Assembly: GCA_003552745.1 (NCBI GenBank)
Contig: PUOG01000080.1
Span: 1 to 8,320 of the forward strand
From: Spirochaetaceae bacterium
Lineage (GTDB): Bacteria > Spirochaetota > Spirochaetia > DSM-27196 > SKKC01
Reading direction: 5' to 3'
Length of the DNA stretch: 8,320 nt
The translations under genes and the position numbers were made by a program. Numbering within the stretch: the first letter of the stretch is position 1; every line of letters begins with the position of its first letter. Under the pieces are notes generated by a model. It was not told the origin of the DNA. It saw only the letters and a program-made list of their open reading frames with translations, and made no database searches. Below are positions 1 through 6,145 of the stretch, in pieces.

Positions 1-605
1 ATAATACTGCAGGGCTCCACCGGAGGGCTTTCAACGTTGTCATTGGAGGAGCGATGTGTTTGCCTGAACGATTTACGGATCGAGATGGCGAGTCTGAACA
101 TGGGCTCGGTCAATGTAGGCGAGAGTGTCTACATTAACACCATTCCGGATATTCGGTACTGGGCCGAACGTATGCGAGGTGCCGGGGTAGTGCCCGAGCT
201 TGAAGTATTTAACCCGAGTATGATCGAGAGCGCGTGCGAGCTCCTATCCGAAGGCGTGCTCAGCGAACCGCTGCATTTCAACTTCGCCCTTGGGTTTCCG
301 AGCTCGCTCTCTGCGGATCCGAAACACATCGCGTACCTCGCCTGCATGTTGGCAACGGGCATGCGGTGGGGCTTCCTCCATGAAGGAATGACCGATTTTG
401 TCAGTATCAGCGCCTCGCTTGGCTTGGGGGCCCGGACACTCCGGGTTGGTTTCGAAGATGGTGGTATATCCGCCCGGATAGACCCGCCCGAAACAATGCA
501 GAACTGGTCGAGCATCTGGTTGGAGTGATAGAGGGCGCGGGGAAACGGATTGCCTCTCCGGGAGAGGCACGGGAACTCCTCGGATTGGCTTCGCTCGACA
601 AGTAA
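1..605 (+). pseudogene. Beta-keto acid cleavage enzyme (BKACE/DUF849), 5' end outside window, frameshifted near its 3' end
   Basis: BKACE enzymes are Zn-dependent and condense a beta-keto acid with acetyl-CoA, giving a CoA ester and acetoacetate. The frame is open from base 1 and runs through family motifs: STGG, then EMASLNMGSVNVG, VYINTIPDIRYWAERM, PELEVF and FNFALGFP. It reaches RVGFED (442-459), which matches the family block holding the catalytic Arg, a Zn-ligand Glu and the catalytic Asp. Directly after that Asp the frame drifts into unrelated residues and stops at 526-528. Reading from 462 in the frame one base behind restores a normal BKACE C-terminus: WYIRPDRPARNNAELVEHL, then KRIASPGEARELLGLASLDK, stopping at 603-605. 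One base is therefore missing around 460-461 (GG where a GGN codon is expected before TGG). The Zn-binding His pair would lie upstream of the window. Family assignment is firm. Whether the gene is truly dead or the gap is a sequencing error is open. The GntR gene follows 26 nt later, probably in the same operon. Confidence 0.86.
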
Positions 606-631
606 GGCATTATAGTATAAGAGGTTAAAGT

Positions 632-1297
632 GTGAGTGAGTTCATGGTCGTGCATCAGGATCTTGCGGCGCAAGTCTATGAGGTGCTGAAGGATAAGATA
701 CTCCGGGGTGAGTTGCGTCCCGGTCAGAAGCTCGCGCAGGATGAACTGGCGGAAACGCTTGGAGTATCGCGGACACCACTGCTCTCCGCCCTCCACAAAC
801 TGGAGAACGAGATGCTTGTCTCGTCACCCCCGCGCCGCGGTTTCGTAGTTCGACAGCTTTCGTGGGACGATTTACTCGACGTCTACGACCTGCGACTCAG
901 ACTTGAGCCGCTCGGCGCGGCGGAGGCGGCGGTAATAGCTTCTCAGGCGGAGATCGATGAGCTTGTCGCACTTTGTGACGCGTTCGACAATCTCGCAAAC
1001 TCCGATCAGGAAGACGAAATCAAGGTTGCCGACTACCGCCTCCACATGCAGATCATGAAAATGAGCGGGAATGCCATTCTGCACAGCATCGTTTCCTCCT
1101 TTAACCTTATGCTTATCGCGAATCTGGAAGGTCTGTTCAAGCCGCCTCAGCGGAGTGCCGAACAGCACCGATCGATCATTCGCGCTATTCGCTCGCGTGA
1201 CAGTCGCCGCGCTGAACAGACGATGCACTTCCATATCGAAGAGTCGCGCGAAGAGATAGTGCGCCGCAAGGAAAAGGCGGAAAATGGCACTCATTGA
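632..1297 (+). CDS. GntR-family transcriptional regulator, FadR/FCD subfamily (first of a tandem pair)
   Basis: This 221-residue protein is a usual-length FCD-type GntR regulator, a cytoplasmic DNA-binding dimer that normally represses sugar-acid or organic-acid genes until a ligand binds. Residues about 8-75 form the winged helix-turn-helix: VYEVLKDKILRGELRPGQKL, then the recognition segment LGVSRTPLLSALHKLE and the wing PPRRGFVV. Residues about 80-215 are the helical FCD ligand domain. The usual metal-binding set is present: Asp134 and His138 (ADYRLH), His179 (EQHRSI) and His201 (MHFHIEE). The GTG start at 632 is preferred because AAGAGG at 619-624 lies 7 nt upstream. An in-frame ATG at 644 has only a weak site. 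It lies 26 nt after the BKACE reading frame, and its 3' end overlaps the next regulator by 14 nt, so the two are probably co-translated. The ligand cannot be read from sequence. Confidence 0.93.
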   Translation: MSEFMVVHQDLAAQVYEVLKDKILRGELRPGQKLAQDELAETLGVSRTPLLSALHKLENEMLVSSPPRRGFVVRQLSWDDLLDVYDLRLRLEPLGAAEAAVIASQAEIDELVALCDAFDNLANSDQEDEIKVADYRLHMQIMKMSGNAILHSIVSSFNLMLIANLEGLFKPPQRSAEQHRSIIRAIRSRDSRRAEQTMHFHIEESREEIVRRKEKAENGTH

Positions 1298-1937
1298 GAG
1301 GCGCGTGCTAACCCAGCATGTGTATGAGGCAATCAAGCGGATGATTGAGGAGGGAGTACTCGCCCCCGGGGATAGAATCGACAGGCGGCGACTCGGAGAG
1401 CAACTCGGAGTAAGTCAAACGCCGATCAGCGAGGTCCTTAACCGACTGGCCGGAGAGAAACTCATCTATCATGAGATCGGGCGCGGCTACTTCGTGCAAC
1501 CGTACTCGAACAGGGCATTGGCGGAACTATTCGCCGTGCGGGCGGCAGTTGACGGTGTGGCACTTCGTCTGTGTGCAGAAGAGGCGAGCGGTGCCGAACT
1601 CGCCGAGCTGTGTGCTTACTTTTCTGAGTTCACTACACCGTTGGACGAGAGCGATCTCCAGCGATACCAGGACGCCGTCGTCGCCTTTCACCGCGCGGTG
1701 ATCCGCTGTTGCCGAAACGAGCCGATCCAGAGCCTGACCAGCGAGCATGGCTACATCATCAAGACTCTTCAACACGGCCTCGTACGAGACCCGAACGAAA
1801 CCCTCATGGAGTATCGATCGATACTTGATGCTCTGCGAACCAGAGATGCAGATGCGGTGCAGAAGCTCATGTCGCACCATCATCTAAAGTCTCGCTCGTT
1901 CGTGAGAGACGATCACCAAGATGCTCAAGACGAGTGA
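1284..1937 (+). CDS. GntR-family transcriptional regulator, FadR/FCD subfamily (second of a tandem pair)
   Basis: This 217-residue regulator has the same architecture as its upstream neighbour but is clearly diverged. The N-terminal winged helix contains VYEAIKRMIEEGVLAPGD and the recognition segment LGVSQTPISEVLNRL, ending in the wing GRGYFV near residue 70. The FCD-like helical domain follows from about residue 77. Two of the four usual metal ligands look substituted: the Asp four residues before His136 is Val132, and the middle His of the E-H-R motif is Tyr177 (MEYRSI). The C-terminal His cluster MSHHH (198-200) remains. It may therefore bind its effector without metal, or serve as a heterodimer partner for the first regulator; both are inference. 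The ATG at 1284 lies inside the end of the first gene, and the preceding GGAAAAGG stretch can serve as a ribosome site. Confidence 0.92.
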   Translation: MALIERRVLTQHVYEAIKRMIEEGVLAPGDRIDRRRLGEQLGVSQTPISEVLNRLAGEKLIYHEIGRGYFVQPYSNRALAELFAVRAAVDGVALRLCAEEASGAELAELCAYFSEFTTPLDESDLQRYQDAVVAFHRAVIRCCRNEPIQSLTSEHGYIIKTLQHGLVRDPNETLMEYRSILDALRTRDADAVQKLMSHHHLKSRSFVRDDHQDAQDE

Positions 1938-2173
1938 AACGCTATTCTGTACCCGACGCCTGACCGCGCACGATTCTCCACGACTGCTTCGACAGACCTA
2001 CATGGTCCACTCGTCTTTCGGAGTTGATCATCGGCTTGTTCAAGCCCAAGTTAACTCGACATGGAACCAACGATGGACAAAAGGGAAGATCACACGCGCC
2101 GTTCCATCGGTGGTCGGCGTGTCACTTCGCAGACGAGCTCGAGCTGCGCGGCGCCGACCGAAAACAATCGTGC
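1938..2173. other. Convergent non-coding gap between the regulator pair and the hydrolase operon
   Basis: These 236 nt separate the + strand regulators from the 3' end of the - strand hydrolase operon. Small open frames cross the gap, but none has a recognisable domain, a good ribosome site, or an end independent of its neighbours. I see no canonical terminator (a GC hairpin followed by a T run) in either direction. The only notable structure is the 8-bp inverted repeat listed separately. Confidence 0.6.
2112..2159. repeat. 8-bp perfect inverted repeat with a 32-nt loop in the convergent gap
   Basis: GGTCGGCG at 2112-2119 pairs perfectly with CGCCGACC at 2152-2159. Within the loop, AGCTCGAGCT (2136-2145) is a 10-bp palindrome. 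The structure sits where two convergent transcripts would end, so a weak bidirectional transcript-end structure is possible, but no T run follows in either direction. Confidence 0.4.
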
Positions 2174-3553
2174 TCAACCGGCTGTGCCGACCGCATCAAG
2201 AACTATGAAGGTATCGAGGTCTCGAGTCGGGACGACGGTAATCGTACCTTCATTTGGAGCAGTGTAACGGTCGGTCTGCTGCCCCGTTTCGGGATCGTAC
2301 AAGGTGACGGCGATTTCGCGGCTGCTGAGTTCACTCGTTCTCAGCGTTACGACCTGCCGGACCGGCACATACGCGTAGATGTACGACCCTTCCGAGCATC
2401 GTGCGATCTGGACATGCGACACCGGGTCGGTGTTCTCCTGTCCGGCAAAGTGCATGCCCACCGAAATACGATCTGCCCACGACCCGTATTGTCGTACCGG
2501 CACGAACAGGTGTTGAGCGGGAATGCGGGTAAAGTAACTCCGTGATATGAGAATGTCGACGAGGTGGCGAAGCTGACCCGACCCCGGATCTGAGAGAGCA
2601 TCCTGCCAACCCGGCATTGCGTAGGTGTCATGGATATGAACCCGTTCGCCGCTCCGGTATAGTTGACGGATCGGTTCCGATCCGTAGGTGAACCCGGCGG
2701 CACCGGCCAGCACCGTGCGATACAAACTCTTGCGGACATCATACGCACTGAAAAGCGGCTCGACATTTGGACGTGCCCGGTTCCGTTTCATAACGAACAT
2801 CGGGCTACTTTCGTAGTTCGGTTCCATGTCCAGACACGGCTTCGGGAGACGGTTGGCGTAGAGCCGCTCCACATGGACGTATCCTGGAAGGTTGGGTCTG
2901 TCGTGGCTTGTCTGTATAGAGTTGAAATCGAGCCAGGCGGCTGAATGAAACACCTCCGAGGTGTCTGCGCCCGTCGGGTGAAACGTCATCAACCGCTTCG
3001 AGCTCCCTCCGGATCGAATCCCCTCAGCCATAGCCTGGATGGTATCGGCGTGATCCTGCCGTAGGATCGGACTATCGCCGCCGAGAATCCAGACAATATT
3101 CTCGAAATCCGCGAGTTGATCCGAGAGAGATCGGCCGTAGACACGAGCTCTCTCCCGATCCATGATTACCGGTCCCGCTGAGTTCGAGTGATCGTTCCAT
3201 TTGTCGCCCCATGTGGGTAGGAGCCCGACAAAGAGATCCGACTCACCGGCGGCGGCGACGATGCTCTTGAGATGAGCCATCCAAGCTGGATTCAGCCTCA
3301 CCGCGAACATATCGTCGTCGCTGAGAAAGGGTGGATCCCCGTTTACATTTGGCGTGTTCGGTTCGAACAGATCGCGAAACACGACTGCCTGAATAACGGT
3401 GAATCCCTTGGCTCGCCGGTCCGCGAACAGCGAACGTGCCTCTCCTACCGTGAGTTTGTTGAACAGCACCCAGACCGTGTCCGCCAGGAAGAAGAACGGA
3501 GATCCATCGTCTTGTTGGAAAAAATGGCCGCACGGGCTTACCCTTATTCGCAT
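2174..3553 (-). CDS. GH140/apiosidase-like glycoside hydrolase (DUF4038) with C-terminal collagen-binding-like domain
   Basis: This 459-residue protein matches the apiosidase-like family, whose GH140 members remove terminal D-apiose from the pectin rhamnogalacturonan II. Residues about 1-350 form the TIM barrel. Family landmarks in order are FFLADTVWVLFNKL, KGFTVIQAVV, NTPNVNGDPPF, GLLPTWGDKWN, WILGGD (Asp160, likely acid/base), LMTFHPTG, WLDFNSIQTSH and DMEPNYE (Glu244, likely nucleophile). Residues about 360-459 form a beta domain of the kind paired with DUF4038 (YIYAYVPVRQ, LYDPETGQ, FIVLDAV). There is no signal peptide or membrane segment, so it appears cytoplasmic, unlike the secreted or periplasmic RG-II enzymes. 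The ATG at 3553 is preferred over a GTG at 3601 because AGGAG (CTCCT at 3564-3568) lies 10 nt upstream and the earlier codons overlap the preceding gene. It lies 34 nt downstream of that gene, so they form one operon. True substrate is unproven. Confidence 0.88.
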   Translation of the reverse strand: MRIRVSPCGHFFQQDDGSPFFFLADTVWVLFNKLTVGEARSLFADRRAKGFTVIQAVVFRDLFEPNTPNVNGDPPFLSDDDMFAVRLNPAWMAHLKSIVAAAGESDLFVGLLPTWGDKWNDHSNSAGPVIMDRERARVYGRSLSDQLADFENIVWILGGDSPILRQDHADTIQAMAEGIRSGGSSKRLMTFHPTGADTSEVFHSAAWLDFNSIQTSHDRPNLPGYVHVERLYANRLPKPCLDMEPNYESSPMFVMKRNRARPNVEPLFSAYDVRKSLYRTVLAGAAGFTYGSEPIRQLYRSGERVHIHDTYAMPGWQDALSDPGSGQLRHLVDILISRSYFTRIPAQHLFVPVRQYGSWADRISVGMHFAGQENTDPVSHVQIARCSEGSYIYAYVPVRQVVTLRTSELSSREIAVTLYDPETGQQTDRYTAPNEGTITVVPTRDLDTFIVLDAVGTAG

Positions 3554-3587
3554 ATCCTTTCTGCTCCTGGTGGTATCCTCACGTGTC

Positions 3588-4847
3588 TCATGTAGTCGCA
3601 CTCTTCTCGAGTGCCCGACCGTCTCTCAGGTGAATAGTGGCACTCCACGATTCGCCGGAATCGACCTTGACGCCGCCCTGAATCCAATTGGCCCGAAAGT
3701 GCACCGGGAACGGCTCATCGAACGAGAGATAGTACGGTTTCCCGTTCCGAAAGAACTCGACGTAGTCGACGGTTTCCGGATACAACGCGGCAAGGCGTGG
3801 CCAGCGAATCCCGTCGTACGTCATCTCCGGCTCGAATCCCTGGAGGTAGTACTGTTTCTCGAACGGAGGATGATCGACGTCGATTCCGATCATCTCGGCC
3901 ATACGGATCGCGAAGAATAGATCTTCACCAGGAAGTACCGACCAGTCGGCCGGCGGTTCCTGTTTCGTCATATTATTGTAGTAACCCCACGATGTTCCGG
4001 TGAGCTCGGCCACCTTCAGTTGGCCGAGCGCCTGCGAATCTTCGTTGCATACGACCGGTTTGTCCGGCGCCCATTCACTCACATCACGGATCATGTTGTA
4101 GTACTGTTGTCGCGTCTGCGCATTTCCGTGAATGAGCAAGACATCGGATGCCGCGACGATTTCGCGATCCCGAGCACCTCCTGCACCGCTGCATCCGACG
4201 GGCATTCCCCCCGACTCCTGTCGGGCGAGGTCAATGAGCCATGCCATCCCGTCCCCATTATTGACGATCGGATGGGAACTAAAGGCCGAGACATTCTGCT
4301 CGTTCGCCACTTCGACGATGACATTTGTGTAGCCATTCTCCCGAAGAAAGCGCGAAGCCGTGGCTACGGCGTTGCGGATTCCAACTCCGTCAGGTATCTG
4401 AGCACTTTGCGTACCATAGAAGTATGAAACGATTACGATCATGCCCAGCTCGTCTGCCGCGCGAATAAGGCGATCGAGCCTTCCAGCGTAGGCGGGATCG
4501 ATCCGGCGTCCGTCGGAACCGAACGGATTGTTGCCGATCGTCGCGTTATCGATCGTGAAGCACGGCCCCCCGCCCTGGATTCCTACCGTGAATGCACGAA
4601 GGCCGTACGAGTACCACTCAGGAAGTGCGGCAATCAAGCGGTCGGTGTTTGCCTCCGGATCCCAGGTTTTGTGCCCGAAGCGAGCGAAACGTTCGGGCTC
4701 CAGGTTATCGTCGAATAGCCCCTGAATGAAGCGAGCGTTCATAAGGAGTCCGTGCGCTGTAGGTTTGCTCTCCGACAACTCACGGTACGTGAGCTCACCG
4801 TTTACGCGGAATTTCGTTCCATCAATCGTCAATTTCGTCTTCGGCAT
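3588..4847 (-). CDS. Putative clan GH-A (cellulase-like TIM barrel) glycoside hydrolase, cytoplasmic
   Basis: The 419-residue product has the layout of a clan GH-A hydrolase, although I cannot assign a numbered family. An N-terminal beta segment (TIDGTKFRVNGELTYRE) precedes the barrel. Strand 4 carries VIVEVANEQN with Glu183 as likely acid/base, and strand 7 carries KPVVCNEDS with Glu269 as likely nucleophile. Both fit the N-E and N-E pattern of retaining GH-A enzymes. A small C-terminal beta segment (about 365-419) ends the protein. No signal peptide is visible, so it should act in the cytoplasm on an imported sugar. The ATG at 4847 is chosen because a near-perfect AAAGGAGG (- strand, 4853-4860) lies 5 nt upstream; an earlier in-frame ATG at 4886 lacks this. 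It is the first gene of the - strand operon, followed by the apiosidase-like gene. Exact substrate is unknown. Confidence 0.8.
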   Translation of the reverse strand: MPKTKLTIDGTKFRVNGELTYRELSESKPTAHGLLMNARFIQGLFDDNLEPERFARFGHKTWDPEANTDRLIAALPEWYSYGLRAFTVGIQGGGPCFTIDNATIGNNPFGSDGRRIDPAYAGRLDRLIRAADELGMIVIVSYFYGTQSAQIPDGVGIRNAVATASRFLRENGYTNVIVEVANEQNVSAFSSHPIVNNGDGMAWLIDLARQESGGMPVGCSGAGGARDREIVAASDVLLIHGNAQTRQQYYNMIRDVSEWAPDKPVVCNEDSQALGQLKVAELTGTSWGYYNNMTKQEPPADWSVLPGEDLFFAIRMAEMIGIDVDHPPFEKQYYLQGFEPEMTYDGIRWPRLAALYPETVDYVEFFRNGKPYYLSFDEPFPVHFRANWIQGGVKVDSGESWSATIHLRDGRALEKSATT

Positions 4848-4911
4848 CTGCGCCTCCTTTGTTCCATCCTCGCTTTGCGGCAACATATCGACGCAGCATT
4901 AGCTCATGAGA

Positions 4912-4921
4912 GGATGCATCC
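4912..4921. promoter_or_regulatory. 10-bp perfect palindrome in the hydrolase leader
   Basis: GGATGCATCC is a perfect 10-bp palindrome in the untranslated leader of the - strand hydrolase operon. Its centre is 20 bp (about two helical turns) from the TTGTATACAA palindrome. It may be a second regulator site or chance; no known consensus is claimed. Confidence 0.3.
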
Positions 4922-4931
4922 AATATCAAGC

Positions 4932-4941
4932 TTGTATACAA
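4932..4941. promoter_or_regulatory. Candidate GntR/FCD operator at the hydrolase transcription start
   Basis: TTGTATACAA is a perfect 10-bp palindrome that fits the loose T-N-GTA...TAC-N-A pattern of FadR/FCD regulators. It lies immediately downstream of the predicted - strand -10 box, covering the expected transcription start, the classic position for a repressor. Two FCD regulators are encoded in the same window. Confidence 0.55.
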
Positions 4942-4946
4942 AATAG

Positions 4947-4975
4947 AGGATACGCCTTCCATACGCATGCGTCAA
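4947..4975 (-). promoter_or_regulatory. Predicted sigma-70 promoter of the hydrolase operon
   Basis: On the - strand, TTGACG (4975-4970) is separated by exactly 17 bp from TATCCT (4952-4947). The boxes match the consensus at 5 of 6 and 4 of 6 positions. The expected start falls near 4940, inside the TTGTATACAA palindrome, leaving a leader of about 95 nt before the ATG at 4847. Confidence 0.55.
4963..4972. promoter_or_regulatory. 10-bp perfect palindrome overlapping the hydrolase -35 box
   Basis: ACGCATGCGT is a perfect 10-bp palindrome that overlaps the predicted -35 box (4970-4975). Its centre is 31 bp, about three helical turns, from the TTGTATACAA centre. It could be a second operator for cooperative binding. 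No family consensus is recognised. Confidence 0.35.
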
Positions 4976-5029
4976 AGGTGCGGTTCCATGCCGTACTGAA
5001 CTTTGGCATAGTCGAAGGTGACGAGCTGC

Positions 5030-5048
5030 CTTGGGCATTTCTTGGGCA
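5030..5048. repeat. CTTGGGCA direct repeat with 11-bp period
   Basis: CTTGGGCA occurs at 5030-5037 and again at 5041-5048, starts 11 bp apart, so both copies face the same side of the helix. A related CTTTGGCA lies at 5001-5008. Direct repeats with 11-bp period are typical of activator sites such as those of OmpR/PhoB-type regulators. The position, about 130-150 bp upstream of the predicted + strand -35 box, is rather far for classical activation. Confidence 0.35.
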
Positions 5049-5069
5049 ACGTACGTCCAACAAGCGATC

Positions 5070-5097
5070 ACGAATCGGATTCATGAATGACGAATCG
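5070..5097. repeat. ACGAATCG direct repeat flanking a 10-bp palindrome
   Basis: ACGAATCG at 5070-5077 is repeated at 5090-5097, 20 bp apart. Between the copies ATTCATGAAT (5079-5088) is a perfect palindrome. The arrangement resembles a regulator-binding module upstream of the isomerase promoter, but no protein can be assigned. Confidence 0.35.
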
Positions 5098-5177
5098 CTA
5101 CGAGACACATACGGTTGAGAAACCACTGATTAGCCACCACGCTGCTCGACTTAGGGAGTGTGTCCGACGGTACTTAT

Positions 5178-5205
5178 TTGACAGTTTCGGTAACTATGCT
5201 ACCCT
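5178..5205 (+). promoter_or_regulatory. Predicted sigma-70 promoter of the isomerase-dhaK operon
   Basis: A perfect -35 box TTGACA (5178-5183) is followed after 16 bp by TACCCT (5200-5205), which keeps the most conserved T, A and final T of the -10 box. The expected start is near 5212, giving a leader of about 55 nt before the ATG at 5267. The strong -35 within an open frame that begins at 5087 is one reason not to use that earlier start. Confidence 0.5.
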
Positions 5206-5210
5206 ACTTC

Positions 5211-5222
5211 TGCATACAAAAT
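5211..5222 (+). promoter_or_regulatory. Operator-like half-site at the isomerase transcription start
   Basis: TGCATACAAAAT resembles TGTATACAAAAT around the hydrolase operator (4933-4944), differing at one position, a C for T that breaks the palindrome. It covers the predicted + strand transcription start, as the intact palindrome does for the divergent promoter. A shared regulator is plausible, with weaker binding here. Confidence 0.4.
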
Positions 5223-5266
5223 TATGGATATACACTCAGAGTGTTCAGGCAAAGGACAGATCTGGA

Positions 5267-6115
5267 ATGAAACCAAGAGAAGATTTCACCGTGAGTCTCG
5301 CCGCATTTGACGGACATCCTCTGGAGACGGGCGTAGAGACAGTGGCTGCCCTCGGAGTGAAGCTCGTCGAGCCGGCACTTATCCAGGGCTATACCGATCC
5401 GTTCGACGAGGACGTATTCTCTGAAGCACGGGCTCGGAAAATACGCAGACAGTTCGAGATGGCCGGATTGTCTTGTTCGGCGTTCTCGGCCCACATCGAT
5501 GTGGGGGCTCCCGACGGCGGGGAGCAGCTTCTAAGTCGTCTCCGTTTTGCTGCGGAGCTCGGTGCACAACGCGTAGTAACGAATGCTGCCAAGGCGGAAT
5601 TTCGCAAGACCTTTATTGAGCGCATCGATGAGCTTGTTCGCGAGGCAGAGTCGGTCGGTGTGCTGATCGCACTGGAGAATCCGGGCGATGGGCAGCCGAA
5701 CGTCATTGACAACGCTGCGTCAGCGTCTGCTCTAATGCGTGAGTACCCCACGCCGTGGCTGGGACTTAACTACGACCCGGGCAACCTGCTGACTCATCAA
5801 CCCCACCTGGATTCAGTTACCGATGCAATGCACCTCGGTCCGGGACTCGTGTCCATGCACCTGAAGAATGCATTGTTTAATGGCGAACGATGGCGGTTCA
5901 CGGCGCTCAACCGTGGGACGATCGACTATGAGTCCATTCTCGCTCACGCCGATACGCTGAGCCCGGCCCCCGACTATAGTATTGAGCTACCCCTGCGCGT
6001 GAGCCGTGCTCCCGGAGGTAAGCCGTATCGCGACCGAGATCCCGTCCCCATAAGCACGATCAGAACTGCTCTAGAGGAGTCGCTCCAGTGGTTAGAAGAA
6101 CATAGACTCCGGTAG
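5267..6115 (+). CDS. Sugar phosphate isomerase/epimerase-superfamily TIM barrel (AP endonuclease family 2 fold)
   Basis: This 282-residue cytoplasmic enzyme has the complete metal site of the xylose isomerase-like TIM-barrel superfamily: Glu137 in ALENPGD, Asp170 in NYDPGN, His198 in SMHLKN and Glu240 in SIELPL. Members are divalent-metal isomerases, epimerases and occasionally decarboxylases of sugars and sugar acids; OiaC of the apionate pathway is, to my recollection, one of these. The N-terminal motifs VSLAAFDGHPLE, KLVEPALIQGYTDPF and SAHID are in their expected places. ATG 5267 is chosen because AAAGGA (5251-5256) lies 10 nt upstream and the domain begins at once. An in-frame ATG at 5087 would add 60 residues unlike the family and would span the promoter. 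The dhaK ribosome site begins 16 nt after the stop, so the two genes form an operon. Specific reaction is unknown: ketose isomerase, epimerase and 3-oxo-isoapionate decarboxylase are all possible. Confidence 0.85.
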   Translation: MKPREDFTVSLAAFDGHPLETGVETVAALGVKLVEPALIQGYTDPFDEDVFSEARARKIRRQFEMAGLSCSAFSAHIDVGAPDGGEQLLSRLRFAAELGAQRVVTNAAKAEFRKTFIERIDELVREAESVGVLIALENPGDGQPNVIDNAASASALMREYPTPWLGLNYDPGNLLTHQPHLDSVTDAMHLGPGLVSMHLKNALFNGERWRFTALNRGTIDYESILAHADTLSPAPDYSIELPLRVSRAPGGKPYRDRDPVPISTIRTALEESLQWLEEHRLR

Positions 6116-6131
6116 ATACAAGTCTGCCGAC

Positions 6132-6137
6132 GAGGAG
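6132..6137 (+). promoter_or_regulatory. Shine-Dalgarno site that places the dhaK start
   Basis: GAGGAG lies 8 nt before ATG 6146 and 5 nt before ATG 6143, which share one frame. This points to ATG 6146 as the original dhaK start (product beginning MQRII), although the rest of dhaK now lies in another frame. Confidence 0.6.
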
Positions 6138-6145
6138 TACGTATG

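Larger units (their letters stand above)
4976..5177. other. Middle of the divergent control region, no gene recognised
   Basis: These roughly 200 nt lie between the two divergent promoters. Open frames cross them on both strands, but none has a recognisable domain or good start. The stretch carries two sets of short direct repeats (5030-5048 and 5070-5097), listed separately. The whole 4848-5266 interval is best read as regulatory DNA, possibly with remnants of an older gene that I cannot identify. Confidence 0.5.

Noticed and set aside
2112..2159. Inverted repeat as an intrinsic terminator
   Set aside because: The loop is 32 nt and no T run follows in either direction, so it is listed only as a repeat.
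2024..2545. 173-codon + strand open frame crossing the convergent gap
   Set aside because: Most of it is antisense to the apiosidase-like gene. There is no domain or ribosome site, and its residues look random.
4926..5126. Small - strand frame in the divergent control region as a gene
   Set aside because: It overlaps predicted promoter elements, has no recognised domain and has no convincing ribosome site.
5087..5266. Upstream ATG at 5087 as the isomerase start
   Set aside because: It would add 60 residues that do not resemble the superfamily N-terminus and would span a TTGACA promoter box. ATG 5267 has its own ribosome site.
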